Source: Symbiodinium sp. CCMP2592 (taxonomy: Eukaryota > Sar > Dinophyceae > Suessiales > Symbiodiniaceae). Taken from it: a stretch of 64,000 nt of DNA. Numbering within the stretch: the stretch's first letter is position 1; each line of letters starts with the position of its first letter. The DNA is taken from NCBI GenBank assembly GCA_905221615.1, contig CAJNDT010005556.1, positions 2,535,519 to 2,599,518 of the forward strand, written 5' to 3'. The notes under the pieces are model-generated. The model was not told the origin of the DNA. It saw only the letters and a list, made by a program, of their open reading frames with translations, and ran no database searches. A program made the translations under genes and the position numbers. Shown here one piece after another: positions 31,886-41,477 of the stretch.

Positions 31886-31993
31886 GTCCATGTACCTAAA
31901 TAGTATATACATTGGCCTTAAAGTAGTCCCTGTATATGGTACGTTGTTACATTGGGGCCAATGTATATACTATTTGGGTACATGGACCCTTAG
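31886..31993. mobile_element. MITE family M, best copy
   Basis: Long inverted arms: TAGGGTCCATGTACCTAAAT with AGTATATACATTGGCC on the left, and their complements on the right (GGCCAATGTATATACTATTT, GGGTACATGGACCCTTAGGG). One of the most perfect palindromes in the window. Confidence 0.85.
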
Positions 31994-31999
31994 GGAAAT

Positions 32000-32725
32000 G
32001 CACCATCGACAGCAGATCCCAACTCATTACCTTCGGGGTCCAAGCACCAAAGAATCGTCTACTCTCCCAATTATTACCGCTATCCCAAACCCAAGTTCCT
32101 GATTTGGGGGTTATGCATCTGCAACCAGAAAGACCCAGCCCGAAGGCCCCCCCCCCGTGAAAGCTGAGGTCAGGGTAGAATACAGTTGCCGGTAAGTTGG
32201 CAATGATGGGTTTAGGGTTTAGGGTTGAGGGTTTATGTCCGCTTGTAATTGTAGTCATCGTCACTTATATCATGCTGTAAATGTCATACGACCCACAAGC
32301 CTATTAAGTTGTTAAGGGCCCAAACTTCAAACTGATCCTACAGTTTCAACCCCGCATCCCCAAGGGATCCCAAGCCCTCTAGCCGTAAACCTGATACGGA
32401 TATCAAACCCTTAAGGCCCAATCTCTAGCAACCGAGTTATCGCTACAACGATAAACATACCACTATGCCTTGCCTCATTTCCTCTCGTTCCTGTACCCCT
32501 GTTTCTCCCGGCATACTCAATTCCCCTTTAAAGCCAAGAACAAACCTACTAAAGCTTTTTAAAACATAATCGTTCTAAGCCCGAGAAGAACCCAATACAA
32601 CCCATCAAGATTTGCATACCCTACACGCCCGAAGCCCTAGACCCAAACCGTAAGCCCTACAAAACCAAGTGTAACCCCTGAACCCTACAAAGAACCCGAT
32701 CAAGCAGACAAAATAATGGCCCAAA
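32000..32725. other. Unique DNA, no gene called
   Basis: Contains a poly-C run (32,147) and scattered CCCTAAA/TTTAGGG words. No MITE recognised. Confidence 0.4.
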
Positions 32726-32727
32726 CC

Positions 32728-32763
32728 CTCTACGTATATATATATATATATATATATATAGAT
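32728..32763. repeat. (TA)n microsatellite
   Basis: About 17 TA dinucleotides just upstream of a coding-like island. Confidence 0.95.
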
Positions 32764-32765
32764 AG

Positions 32766-32960
32766 ATTTACAAAAACAAAGACTATCATTCTACATACTG
32801 TCGCGGTCTGGGTAAAACCTACACCATCAACTTCAACCCGATCGAAGCCCGAAACTTCACGCCTAGACTGCCCCTTTCCGAGGTGGGGGCGCGAAACTCC
32901 GAGATCGTGTGGTGCCTCGCCCGTTATAAGGGATACCCTAAGGGTGTATGTGTACCGTAA
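32766..32960 (+). pseudogene. Coding-like island without a start codon
   Basis: Plus-strand frame of 64 codons, open from a TAG at 32,763 to a TAA at 32,958, with no ATG. It contains GKTYTINFNPIEARNF and EVGARNSEIVWCLARYKGYP. About 70% of codons in the core end in G or C, one of the strongest coding signals in the right part of the window. No domain recognised. It could be a last exon or a fragment cut by the TA microsatellite. Confidence 0.4.
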
Positions 32961-33053
32961 GGGTTCCTGCAAGGGATCCTTTATGGGCTCCTGTAAGAGA
33001 TCCTTTGAGGGTTTAAGGGGTTAACCCGCGCACACCCAACAGATCCGAATCAC

Positions 33054-33166
33054 AGGGTCCACATATGCTACCGTTGCGAACGACGTCCCCAGAGCCATAA
33101 TAAGGATGGTCTTTTGAAGCCCACTTTGATGGTTGTCGTAATGAATTGATTATATGTGAACCTCCG
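33054..33166. mobile_element. MITE family B, strongly diverged
   Basis: AGGGTCCACATATGCTACCG, the core CCATAATAAGGATGGTCTTT, and GATTATATGTGAACCTCCG at the right. Confidence 0.5.
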
Positions 33167-33880
33167 ACGCCCTCCCCCCCTGCCACCACCACACCACACG
33201 CCACACCCTCACTGCACCACCACAACATCCCACACCACATTCCTGACCCGTGAAATTGGTCACCGGCTCGATGCGGCATCGTGGGATCACTCCCTTTGCT
33301 TGTGACGTGTGCCTCCGAGTCCTCGTCAACGATCCTAGGTATCTCTAGAGCTTGATGCCGTTAACAAAAGCGCAAACACAAGGCTTCAGCTTCTGCACCT
33401 CCTTTCGTTGTCTTCTGTTCTCCTGAGTAGCTCAGTGGATACACTTGACACGTTTACGATAATACAGTATTACACAATTTCAAACTAAAAGTGTACACTT
33501 TTTGGTGCTTACGAACTCAGCAACTGAGTCTCCAGGAAATCCAAAACCCATCCTTGTTATCAGCCTGAGCCGCCTTAACCTTGCTTTGCTTTTGGAATTG
33601 TTCCCGGTTTCTCTCCCGGGTAGTAGGGCCCGGGGATAGAGTGTTCAAGGCTACCTTGAAAGGATTGCTCTAGTTCTGGTTCCTGGAAGTGTTCCGCTTC
33701 AGATTACAACAATTCTTCGCACCTTCAAAGTCAGTAGCTGGAAAATTCGAGCCTAAACCCCTAAACCCCAAGCCCTCAACCCTAAGACTGAAACTCCCTG
33801 AACCCTATAGATCCCTTCTAGAGCCCTTACAGGAACCCTAATACAGCCCTATATAGATCCCTTAAAGGAAAAGAGGGGGC
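33167..33880. other. Unique DNA, no gene called
   Basis: C-rich stretch (33,170-33,240) then balanced sequence. GTAGCTCAGTGG at 33,427 resembles a tRNA A-box region, but no B box or cloverleaf follows. Confidence 0.4.
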
Positions 33881-34183
33881 ACTTGCTGGGCATATAGTTA
33901 CTAAGTCCCGTGATCCGCATTATGGAACCCCTATAGATCCCTTCAAGGAACCCTATTATAGAACCCTATAGTATCCTTATTGAAAGGAACCCTAAACCTT
34001 ACTTACTAAGCCCCATGATCCTCCAAGTAGCCTAAACCCCATAGATGCCTTTAAGGAACCCTATAAGGAACCCTATTATAGAACCCCTATAGTACTCTTG
34101 GCAGGTCGTGACAGAAGGGCCTCGCCCGACACAGCGAGGCTTGGTTAAGCGCAGGAGATCACAGTCCCAAAGGGTCCTACGGT

Positions 34184-34296
34184 GGAGGGGCAGGGCACTT
34201 AGTAAGTCGTTTATAAGTAGGGTTATAATTGGGGTAACCACATTCAGGGTACTTATAACTCTACGTATAACCTACTTACTAAGTCCCCTGCCCCTA
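34184..34296. mobile_element. MITE family G
   Basis: Ends GAGGGGCAGGGCACTTAGTA and TTACTAAGTCCCCTGCCCCT. A family A element begins only a few bases beyond it. Confidence 0.8.
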
Positions 34297-34300
34297 AAAC

Positions 34301-34500
34301 TACGGTTGATGATATAAATCCCTAGGGCTCCTTTAAAGGGATCTATAGGGGTACCTTTTAGGGCTTCCTTTAAGGGATCTATAGGGTTTAGGGTTGAGGG
34401 TCGATGATCTAAATCCTGCATTACCGTAAGGACCCGAAACGATGGGAATTATGGTATTTTTCCTTATTATGGGCAAAGCAGGATTTATATCATCAACAGC
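34301..34500. mobile_element. MITE family A, composite
   Basis: Outer left end CGGTTGATGATATAAATCCC, then GGGATCTATAGGG repeats, then an inner left end TCGATGATCTAAATCCTGC, and one right end ATTTATATCATCAACAG. Same architecture as 22,578. Confidence 0.75.
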
Positions 34501-34566
34501 ATTATACATCTTATTATGGAGTTTATAGTGGCCCTACAAAAAAGTAGGCTCTGGTGGGTTAGGGTT

Positions 34567-34708
34567 GGGGCCAAAATGCTTACCTATACTATTTTGTATA
34601 GGGGCCAAAATACTTACCTACCCAGAGGGTCCATATATACTACAATTACCAAAAGACCATTCTCATTATGGTTTCGGGGGCCTAATATATTAAGGCCCCT
34701 ATACTAAA
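34567..34708. mobile_element. MITE family L carrying a family B fragment
   Basis: L left end at 34,604 (TAGGGGCCAAAATACTTACC) and L right end TTAAGGCCCCTATAC at 34,695. Between them lies a B fragment starting CCCAGAGGGTCCATATATAC (34,621) with CCATTCTCATTATGGTTTC. Both L ends are flanked by TA. Confidence 0.65.
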
Positions 34709-34851
34709 CCCAAGCCCCCAACCCCCGAAACCTAACTCCTAGTTACTATAGTCCCTAAACCGTAACCCAGGCTGGATGCTGCAGAATGAAAGGATCCTGC
34801 ACCTTAAACAAAGAAATGTAACCCATATAAATTTTGGTGCCGAATCCCTGC

Positions 34852-35057
34852 CCTAAACCCCTAAATCCTATAGCCTGAACCCTAAACCCCGAAACCCCTA
34901 AACCCCAAACCGCTAAAGCCCTAAAGCCCTAAACCCTAAACCCCTAAACCCTAATTATAGCCCAACCCCTATAAACCCTAAATCCGATAGCCTAAACCCT
35001 TAAACCCTACCACCCTAAAGCCCAAAACCCTAAAGCCCTAAGCCCCTAAATCCCAAA
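34852..35057 (-). repeat. CCCTAAA telomere-like tract
   Basis: About 200 bp of degenerate CCCTAAA, CCCCTAAA and GCCCTAAA words. Confidence 0.85.
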
Positions 35058-35137
35058 CGTGTGAAGCCCCATGTGGCATGTTGTCTGGAATGCATAAGTC
35101 CTGAGACTGAGATGGAGTTTGGGCTGCGGTTCGTTGA

Positions 35138-35317
35138 TACAAGGTTCTTCTTCAAGACTGCAACAACCTAGACTTCGCGGCCAGCGCTGATATCCTTGAT
35201 GACCTGGTCGATGCACATAGGTCATCCATTGATGCATTAAAGAAGGCTGGAAAGGCAGTTTCTGACGCAGCCAAAGAATGGATCGGTAACAAGGGAGCGA
35301 AAAGAAAGAACAGATGA
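35138..35317 (+). pseudogene. Coding-like island, C-terminal type
   Basis: Plus-strand frame of 59 codons without ATG, ending TGA at 35,315. It contains DILDDLVDAHRSSIDALKKA followed by GKAVSDAAKEWIGNKGAKRK, a helical, charged sequence with a basic tail. No domain recognised. The TGA overlaps an ATG (ATGA) of a second open frame that runs into a family A element, probably by chance. Confidence 0.35.
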
Positions 35318-35543
35318 AGGAGCAAGCCCCGAACTCCAGCCTAGCCTCCATTAGATCCCGAAAACCCCGCAACTCAGAGCTACAGGCCGTATGGCGTATA
35401 CTAAGGCAACCTGAGCCCCAGAAGCTCGAAGCCCAAAAAGCCCTAGATGCCCTGAGCCTTAAGACCGCAAGACCTCCACAAAGCCCTAAACTGGGCCCCA
35501 AAAGCCCATCCAGATCATGGTTTTCGAGGACCGAATTCCATAA

Positions 35544-35647
35544 TACTGTTGATGGACAAAATCCTGCATTACCCATTATAAGGAAGATGCCATAATTCCC
35601 ATAGTTTAGAGCCCTTAGGGTCAAGCAGGATTTTGTCCATCAGCAGT
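35544..35647. mobile_element. MITE family A (GATGGACAAAATCC subtype)
   Basis: TA|CTGTTGATGGACAAAATCC ... GGATTTTGTCCATCAGCAG|TA. This subtype also occurs at 38,936, 45,302 (left end) and 48,599. Confidence 0.85.
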
Positions 35648-35924
35648 AGTAGTATAGATGGACCCTTTGCATATGAAACTCGCATTTTCGTAGCAGCCAA
35701 GGAAATGCAAAGCCGCAGGCAAAAAAATAAAGACAGCAACCGCCTAAACCGAAATCCTAAAACCCCAAAGGAAAGAAAGCAACGACAAAAATGCCCCAAC
35801 CCCCAATACAGATCAACACCTAAACCCCAAGCGCTCAACCCTGACATCAAGAAAGCAAAGACGAAAAATATCCCAAACCCTAAGCTGCTGTAACACCTAA
35901 GACCAAAAGGCAAACCGGTAACGC

Positions 35925-36095
35925 ATGGCGCCCTAAACCCCAAACCCTAACCCGCAAACCCTAAATCCTAAACCCCTAAACCCTAAACCCCAAATCCTAA
36001 GCCCCTACACCCTAGACCCCAAACCCTAAACCACAAACCCCAAAACCCTAAACCACAAACCCTAAATCCTAAACTCCTAAACCCTAAAACCCTCA
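35925..36095 (-). repeat. CCCTAAA telomere-like tract
   Basis: Degenerate CCCTAAACCC run ending where the TATAGATCCCTTT array begins. Confidence 0.85.
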
Positions 36096-36800
36096 TAGAT
36101 CCCTTTAAAGGACCCCTTTAAAAGGCTTATAGTTCCCTGGAAAGGAACCCTTGAAAAGGAGCCCCCCCTTATAGATCCCTTTAAGGGAACCCTTTAAGAA
36201 GGAGCACCTCTTATAGATCCCTTGAAAGGAACCCTTTAAGAAGGAGCCCCCCTTATAGATCCCTTTAAGGGAACCCTTTAAGAAGGAGCACCCCTTATAG
36301 ATCCCTTGAAAGGAACCCTTTAAGAAGGAGGCACCCCTTATAGATCCCTTGAAAGGAATCCTTTAAGAAGGAGCGCCCCTTATAGATCCCTTTAAAGGAA
36401 CCCTTTAAGAAGGAGGCCCCCCTTATAGATCCCTTTAAAGGAACCCTAAACCCCTTATAGATCCCTTGAAAGGAGCCCTTTAAGAAGGAGCCCCCCCGTT
36501 ATAGATCCCTTGAAAGGAGCCCTTTAAGAAGGAGGCCCCCCTTATAGATCCCTTGAAAGGAACCCTTCAAGAAGGAGCACCCCTTATAGATCCCTTTAAA
36601 GGAGCCCTAAACCCCTGATAGATCCCTTTAAATAAAGGAACCCTAAACCCCTTATAGACCCCTTTAAAGGAGCCCGAAACCCCTTATAGATCCCTTGAAA
36701 GGAGCCCTCAACCCTCAACCCTAAACCCTATGGATCCCTTAAAGGAAGCCCTTAAAGGTACCCCTTTCGATCCCTTTGAGGGAAGCCCTTTAAGAAGGAG
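36096..36800. repeat. Palindromic ~40-60-bp tandem array
   Basis: About 13-15 units of TATAGATCCCTTTAAAGGAA then CCCTTTAAGAAGGAGCCCC. Each unit contains the near-palindrome CCCTTTAAAGGG. Single units (GGGATCTATAGGG) occur inside G and A composites elsewhere (22.3, 34.3, 42.6 and 61.4 kb). Confidence 0.85.
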
Positions 36801-36944
36801 CCCCAAGGCCCCCTAAGCCGCCAGGCGCCCCGGCCCCGGCACTTCTGCCGGGCCGGACACCGACAGGAGGAGCCAACGATGCCGTGCAGGCCAAAAAGGG
36901 GTACCAGAGAGCCTTTTAGGGTTTAGGGTTTAGGGTTTAGGGTT

Positions 36945-37202
36945 AATACCCCTTCATCAAGGAATGTAGCTTAAATCGGCACCCGAAACCCTAAACCCTC
37001 CAAAAGGTTCCCTAAAGAGATCCGGAAAGGGATCTAAAAGGGTTCCATAATGGAATTAAGGAATATGGCGCAAATCATGACATGACAGCCCCACATAATT
37101 TAAGCCATACCCCTTAAGGAATATAGCCTAAATCATAATATGAAGCCTATAGAACTTAAGCAATATTCCTGAATTAAGGGGTATTGGGGCTCTCTGGGGT
37201 TT
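36945..37202. mobile_element. Cluster of MITE family J pieces
   Basis: Three or more J arms in tandem: ACCCCTTCATCAAGGAATG, GGAATTAAGGAATATGGCGC, CCTTAAGGAATATAGCC and TTGGGGCTCTCTGGG. Interrupted by a CCCTAAACCC and GGGATCTAAAAGGG insert. Confidence 0.6.
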
Positions 37203-37587
37203 TGTTTCAGGGTCCCTAAGGGTCCTTATAGGGTTCCTTTAATGCGGCCTGAAAGGCTTCCATAAGGGCACCATAAGTGTGCAGGGTTTAGGGTTTTGTT
37301 TCAAGAGTCGCAGGAGGCCAAACGGGGGTTTTAGCCTATCGGGGTTTAGTAGGAATTTGGGTTTTCATAAAAGGGTTCATAGTAAGGAATCCCTACCCCG
37401 AGAATCTTAAACCCCCCGCTTTGGCCTCCCGTTAGTTTCAGAGTCTTGGACCCTACGGGTTTCATGGGGTGCCTCTAAGGGTTCCTATAAGGGTTCTATA
37501 TGTGTTTCAGAGTCTTGGATGAATTGCTTTTAACATACGGACTTAAATAACTACTAATTACATGTTCCTAAGGTTCCTAATCATAAT

Positions 37588-37589
37588 TG

Positions 37590-37623
<34 letters not shown>
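37588..37623. repeat. (TA)n microsatellite
   Basis: Pure TA run after TGTATATACATA. Confidence 0.95.
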
Positions 37624-37666
37624 GTATAATATGGTTTTTTCAGAGTGTGCGTTGATTAGCGGCCCG

Positions 37667-37732
37667 AAAAGGACATAAGCAGAAACATGTTGTAGGGATA
37701 TGCCTACCCTAGTGGGCTTCATGATAAGGGGG
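37667..37732. repeat. Repeat T, copy 1
   Basis: AAAGGACATAAGCAGAAACA with GGGCTTCATGATAAGG. It matches 39,831-39,890, showing that the open frames over that second copy include repeat sequence. Confidence 0.5.
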
Positions 37733-37766
37733 TGCATATGGGTTTTGCTTCAGAGTCTTTGACGGG

Positions 37767-37858
37767 CCCCAAGGGTCCATGTACCCAAATAGTATATGCT
37801 TTGGGCCCAATGTACATTATATAGGAGTACTTTAAGGCCAAAGTATATCCTATTTTGT
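37767..37858. mobile_element. MITE family M, right end lost
   Basis: AAGGGTCCATGTACCCAAAT and AGTATATGCTTTGG on the left, CCAAAGTATATCCTATTTTG on the right, where the outer arm stops. Confidence 0.7.
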
Positions 37859-37990
37859 TTCTGGTCTTCTTAGTTCCCAAATACCAAACGTTTAAGCTTT
37901 TGGGGGCCTTATAGTTCAGTAGTAAGCGGAAAGCTTAACCTTCATTTCTGTGGCATTTTCGGGAACTAAGTCTTTGACGGGTTGCTTTAC

Positions 37991-38213
37991 AGTAGAAGCC
38001 CAAAAGTTGGAAACCCCATAGCCTTAATCCTTAAGAGTAATGTAAAGGGAATCCCAGCACTATTTGGCCTTGACCTGGTTTCCAACTTTATAGGTTAGAA
38101 GGGACCCCCACCCTGTAATAGTGGTATAATAGGAATATAATAGGGCCCTAATATAATCCTCATAGTCACTATTACAGGGTGGGGACAGCTTCTAATTTAT
38201 AGGGTTTACAGTA
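37991..38213. mobile_element. MITE family E, interrupted by F
   Basis: Left end TACAGTAGAAGCCCAAAAGT, right end GTTTCCAACTTTATAGG|GTTTACAG, with a family F element inserted in the right end. Without F the element is ~110 bp. A reversed copy lies at 59,022. Confidence 0.75.
38095..38195. mobile_element. MITE family F with 8-bp TSD
   Basis: 101-bp element with inverted ends TTAGAAGGGACCCCCACCCT and AGGGTGGGGACAGCTTCTAA. It is flanked by exact 8-bp duplications TTTATAGG (38,087-38,094 and 38,196-38,203). An 8-bp target duplication is typical of the hAT superfamily. No transposase. Confidence 0.9.
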
Positions 38214-38539
38214 TTGCTTTTTTATGTAGGGTGGGGGGTTCGAAGAAGTCTTTCCGTTTAGGGGGTGCGAAGAAGTCTTTCCGTTTAGGGGGTGCTTGAG
38301 TTCAGAGTTCCTGTTCTTAGGGGTACTTAGAAATAGTTGTTAATTCTTGGTTATTATAACCCCTAAGAAACAGCAAAATTATAATTGTTGCTAGGGTTCT
38401 AAGTTCAGTATAGGTTTAAGGGTTCAGGGTTTTAAGGGCTTAGGTTTTGTTTAGGGGGTGCTTGAGTTCAGGGTTCCTGTTGTGGGGCGCGGCATAGGTT
38501 GTGCCGGACGTCGATTGTTGCGGTTTTTAATGGGGTTTA

Positions 38540-38605
38540 GGGTTGTGGGTTTAGGGTTAAGGGTTTTGGGTTTAGGGTTAAGGGTTTGGGGTTTAGGGGG
38601 TAAAA
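38540..38605 (+). repeat. TTTAGGG telomere-like tract
   Basis: GGGTTTAGGGTTAAGGG-type repeats. Confidence 0.75.
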
Positions 38606-38831
38606 CTGCAAAGGATTTTAGGGGCCAGGTGCGAGGAGCTTTGCGGCGGCCCGTCTTGTATTGCGTACCACTTAAAGACATCCCCATGAAGCTCTACATG
38701 TGGGATTTCGGGTTTGGGGATTTAGGCTTCGGTCGTTTAGGATTTCGGTTTTGATTCTCGGGCTCAAAGTTTTTATTCTTTGTTTCCTCTTGCTCTAAGG
38801 AGGGCCATGTTGCCTGCAACTGTTCTCTAGA

Positions 38832-38935
38832 ATGCCCAGTAGTACCCTTATTCGCTTTTTGCGGCTCTAGGTTCCCGATAAAGTTACCCAATGCCAAAAA
38901 GGGAGCCCTTTTTTTTCCAAGGTTGCTGGGCATCC
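38832..38935. mobile_element. MITE family Q
   Basis: Ends AGAATGCCCAGTAGTACCCT and AAGGTTGCTGGGCATCC. A family A element sits in the TA of its terminal CCTAG. Confidence 0.75.
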
Positions 38936-39040
38936 TACTGTTGATGGACAAAATCCTGCATGACCCTAAGGACTCTAAACTATGGGAGCTATGGTATATT
39001 CCTTATAATGGGTAATGCAGGATGTTGTCCATCAACAGTA
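38936..39040. mobile_element. MITE family A inserted in end of Q
   Basis: CC-TA|CTGTTGATGGACAAAATCC ... ATGTTGTCCATCAACAG|TA-GG. Removing it and one TA restores CATCCTAGG, the end of Q, which supports insertion at a TA dinucleotide. Confidence 0.85.
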
Positions 39041-39267
39041 GGTTCTAGTTGCCACCTCAGAGCGCAGGGATGGAATCGGCGAGGAGCATGGTTTGGGCAC
39101 AGAGTCACGCCCGGAATAGCCAATTCCACCGAGTTTGCGCTCGGGGTCCAAAAACCCTCCCAAAAAGTAGCCTGCATACTATAGATACGATCCTAAACCC
39201 TTGTAGAGCTTTAGAGCTATAGGCTATAGACTTTGATTTAGGTTTCTTCTTTCTTGATCAAACGGGT

Positions 39268-39381
39268 ACCTAGTAGTAGAGTAGGTAACCTTTAAGCTTT
39301 TCTGGGTAGTAAAGTCCCTACAAAATCCCACCAAAAAGGTTAACCTTTAGTTCCCCATGGTGCCCGACAAGTAGGTAATAG
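39268..39381. mobile_element. MITE family I
   Basis: ACCTAGTAGTAGAGTAGGTA and CATGGTGCCCGACAAGTAGG. Inner CCTTTAAGCTTTTCTGGG and CCAAAAAGGTTAACCTTT. Confidence 0.8.
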
Positions 39382-39399
39382 AACCGTAGAGAACCCCAA

Positions 39400-39486
39400 A
39401 ATAGGGGACCCTAATCTAGTACCCCAAATAGTAGGATCCTTACTATAAGGACCCCAAAATAAGGTAGCCCTAATTTTCGAGAACTA
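39400..39486. mobile_element. MITE family O
   Basis: AATAGGGGACCCTAATCTAG and AAATAGTAGGATCCTTACTA, ending CCTAATTTTCGAGAACTACC. Confidence 0.65.
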
Positions 39487-39747
39487 CCCGTATGTGGGGC
39501 CCGAGGTCCTTTAGACCTATGCCCTTCAGAAGCCTGTAGAGCCTGCACAACTCTACAAAGCCCCGCGAACCCCTCTAAACATCAATGCTCACCCCTTTCT
39601 CTATGTAACTTACATGCAGGTACATATCTGCATCATTCAGGTTTGCACTATAACTTATCTATTTGTACACTTGCTTATGTACACGGCTTGCAGAAGCCTT
39701 CAAACTAAGCAGGCACAGATCCCGGCGCCACGAGATGCGCCGGCAGA

Positions 39748-40077
39748 GTGAACGACAAGACAAAGCTCGGGCTTTTCCCGAGAAGCCCAGTTGCCCACCA
39801 AAAGCTGGATTACTGTCAAAAGGAACCCATAAAGGACATAAGCATAAGCATTTCCGGGATATCCCTGCCTTATTGGGCTTCATTATGGCGGAGTTTTTGG
39901 ATGGGATACCTCTATCCTCGTTTTTGCTTGTGTGTTTGTGGGGTCCCCATGTTAGAGCACTACAGACTTCCAGGGTCCTGTGGGGGTGTGATTGGGGATC
40001 CACAGGATTACTTGGTCAATAAATCAGAGGGTTTGCCTGTGGCTTGGATCTATAGCAAAAAGGGTTTTTTGTTGTGA
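39748..40077 (+). CDS. Doubtful 109-codon open frame
   Basis: GTG-started frame, overlapped by other open frames on both strands. It crosses repeat T (39,831-39,890). The end (GDPQDYLVNKSEGLPVAW) is protein-like. No domain recognised; probably not a gene. Confidence 0.15.
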   Translation: MNDKTKLGLFPRSPVAHQKLDYCQKEPIKDISISISGISLPYWASLWRSFWMGYLYPRFCLCVCGVPMLEHYRLPGSCGGVIGDPQDYLVNKSEGLPVAWIYSKKGFLL

Positions 40078-40389
40078 GATGCTGTCCTTGCTGTACGTAG
40101 GCGAAGGGTCTGCTGTCGGGTAAGTGTTTGATGGTGCTTTGCAGGGTTCATGTTGGGTATCATCGATTTTCTGGTTTCTGCTGTGGGCTCTAACTCTATT
40201 CAAGGGTTCTTCTCGGGTGGGTATGCCCGATGTGTTTTAGAACCCTAAACCCTTTACTGGGCATTTTCAGAAATTGAAAATTTCACGATTTGGGGCTTCT
40301 GTTGTGTAAGGACTGGCTCGGAGCTCTCCAGTTTAAGGTCGAATAGTGTTCAAAGCACGGCTGCAATAGTTGCGGTTCTTTAGTTCAGC

Positions 40390-40615
40390 TTTTCGCCGAA
40401 GAATCATAATACTAACAATAGTAAATAGTAAGAACAATCACAATAATCAATGCTGTATTGGTAATCAAAACAACAATACGAATGGAAATAAGTATAATGC
40501 GCGTACCAATTACACTACTAAGACGAACTATATGAAGTGTAGTACTGCTACAAGCAATATCACGACAATAAGAACAACAATCATACCAATGATTGTGAAC
40601 ATACTTCGTTTTCCT
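40390..40615 (+). repeat. Degenerate AAT/AAC trinucleotide tract
   Basis: A-rich sequence of AATAGTAAATAGTAAGAAC type. The 84-codon frame over it (N, T and I rich) is explained by the low complexity. Confidence 0.65.
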
Positions 40616-40702
40616 CAACCCTGAGGCCCGTATATTCAGTAGAGTAGGCGTCCTTCAACCCCTTGGGGGTATGATCATCCCTATATATTCCCAAAAGTTA
40701 AC

Positions 40703-40793
40703 CTTTACTGTAGGCGCCTTATTCTAATTATAGTATAATGGGCTCCAAAACCTTATATTTTAATTGTCAAGGCCCTTATAGTATGTTATGAGG
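40703..40793. mobile_element. MITE family L, left end lost
   Basis: GGCGCCTTATTCTAATTATAG, TAATGGGCTCCAAAACC and TTGTCAAGGCCCTTATAG. Confidence 0.6.
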
Positions 40794-40892
40794 TGGCGTG
40801 ACATGAGAACTTCCCCTAGGCCCCAGGATACTGGACAAGCAAGTGAAGCCATGACTCCCTCGAATTTAGCAGCCTCACAAGGCCCTTCGGAA

Positions 40893-41008
40893 TACTCTAG
40901 GGTTTAGGGGTTTAGTGGTTAGGGGTTTAGGGGTTCGGGTTTAGGGTTTAGGGGTTTAGGGCTTTAGGGTTTAGGGGTTTAGGGGTTTAGGGTTCAGGGC
41001 TTAGACCC
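40893..41008 (+). repeat. TTTAGGG telomere-like tract
   Basis: GGGGTTTAGGG and GGGTTTAGGG repeats, ~115 bp. Confidence 0.85.
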
Positions 41009-41029
41009 TGGATTCGTACACGTGGGCTA

Positions 41030-41118
41030 TAAGTAGAGCTATAAGTACATCAAATGGAGTTGCCCCATTGACAGCCCTACGTATAACCAGCTTACTAAGT
41101 CCCCTGGGCCTTCAAGCA
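41030..41118. mobile_element. MITE family G, left end lost
   Basis: AAGTAGAGCTATAAGTAC and CTTACTAAGTCCCCTGGGCC. Confidence 0.6.
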
Positions 41119-41332
41119 GGGTTTACTTTCAGTGAAAAAGCCTCTTATAGTCACCAGTTGAGTATGCCATAATCTACCCGCCCCCCCCCTCCTCCTCCCC
41201 AGGAAAAAAGATCCATAGTTTGGGTACGGCCGCTGGATAAACACCGTCGAAGAGAAAACTTCATGGTTTTTTTGCTGACCCTTAAGGTCTCGATCTGTAT
41301 CAACAGTAACTCCCTAAACCCTAACCCAAAGG

Positions 41333-41408
41333 GTCCGAGTAGCTAATAAACTCTTCTGAATACTAACTTATAACACTACTAGCCGCAACCCAAGTACCTA
41401 ATTATTAG
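41333..41408. mobile_element. MITE family N
   Basis: AAAGGGTCCGAGTAGCTAAT and AAGTACCTAATTATTAGGTC, with CTCTGGACCC. Confidence 0.5.
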
Positions 41409-41423
41409 GTCCTCTGGACCCTG

Positions 41424-41474
41424 GGAGTAAAAACCCTAAACCCTAAGCCCCAAACCCTAAACCCTAAACCCTGC
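41424..41474 (-). repeat. CCCTAAA telomere-like tract
   Basis: CCCTAAACCCTAAACCCT, ~50 bp. Confidence 0.75.
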
Positions 41475-41477
41475 ACC

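Noticed and set aside
33420-33495. Possible tRNA (GTAGCTCAGTGGATA)
   Set aside because: The A-box-like word is present, but the D stem does not close, no GGTTCRANYCC B box follows and no acceptor stem can be formed.
35046-35624. 192-codon minus-strand open frame
   Set aside because: Its first residues are the translation of a family A element, the rest is antisense to a better plus-strand frame and runs into CCCTAAA-type DNA; no coding bias.
39659-40003. Antisense 114-codon open frame
   Set aside because: Overlaps two plus frames of equal quality, and part of the region is repeat T shared with 37,667-37,732.
40370-40624. 84-codon Asn/Thr-rich open frame
   Set aside because: Derived from a degenerate AAT/AAC trinucleotide tract; equally open on the opposite strand.
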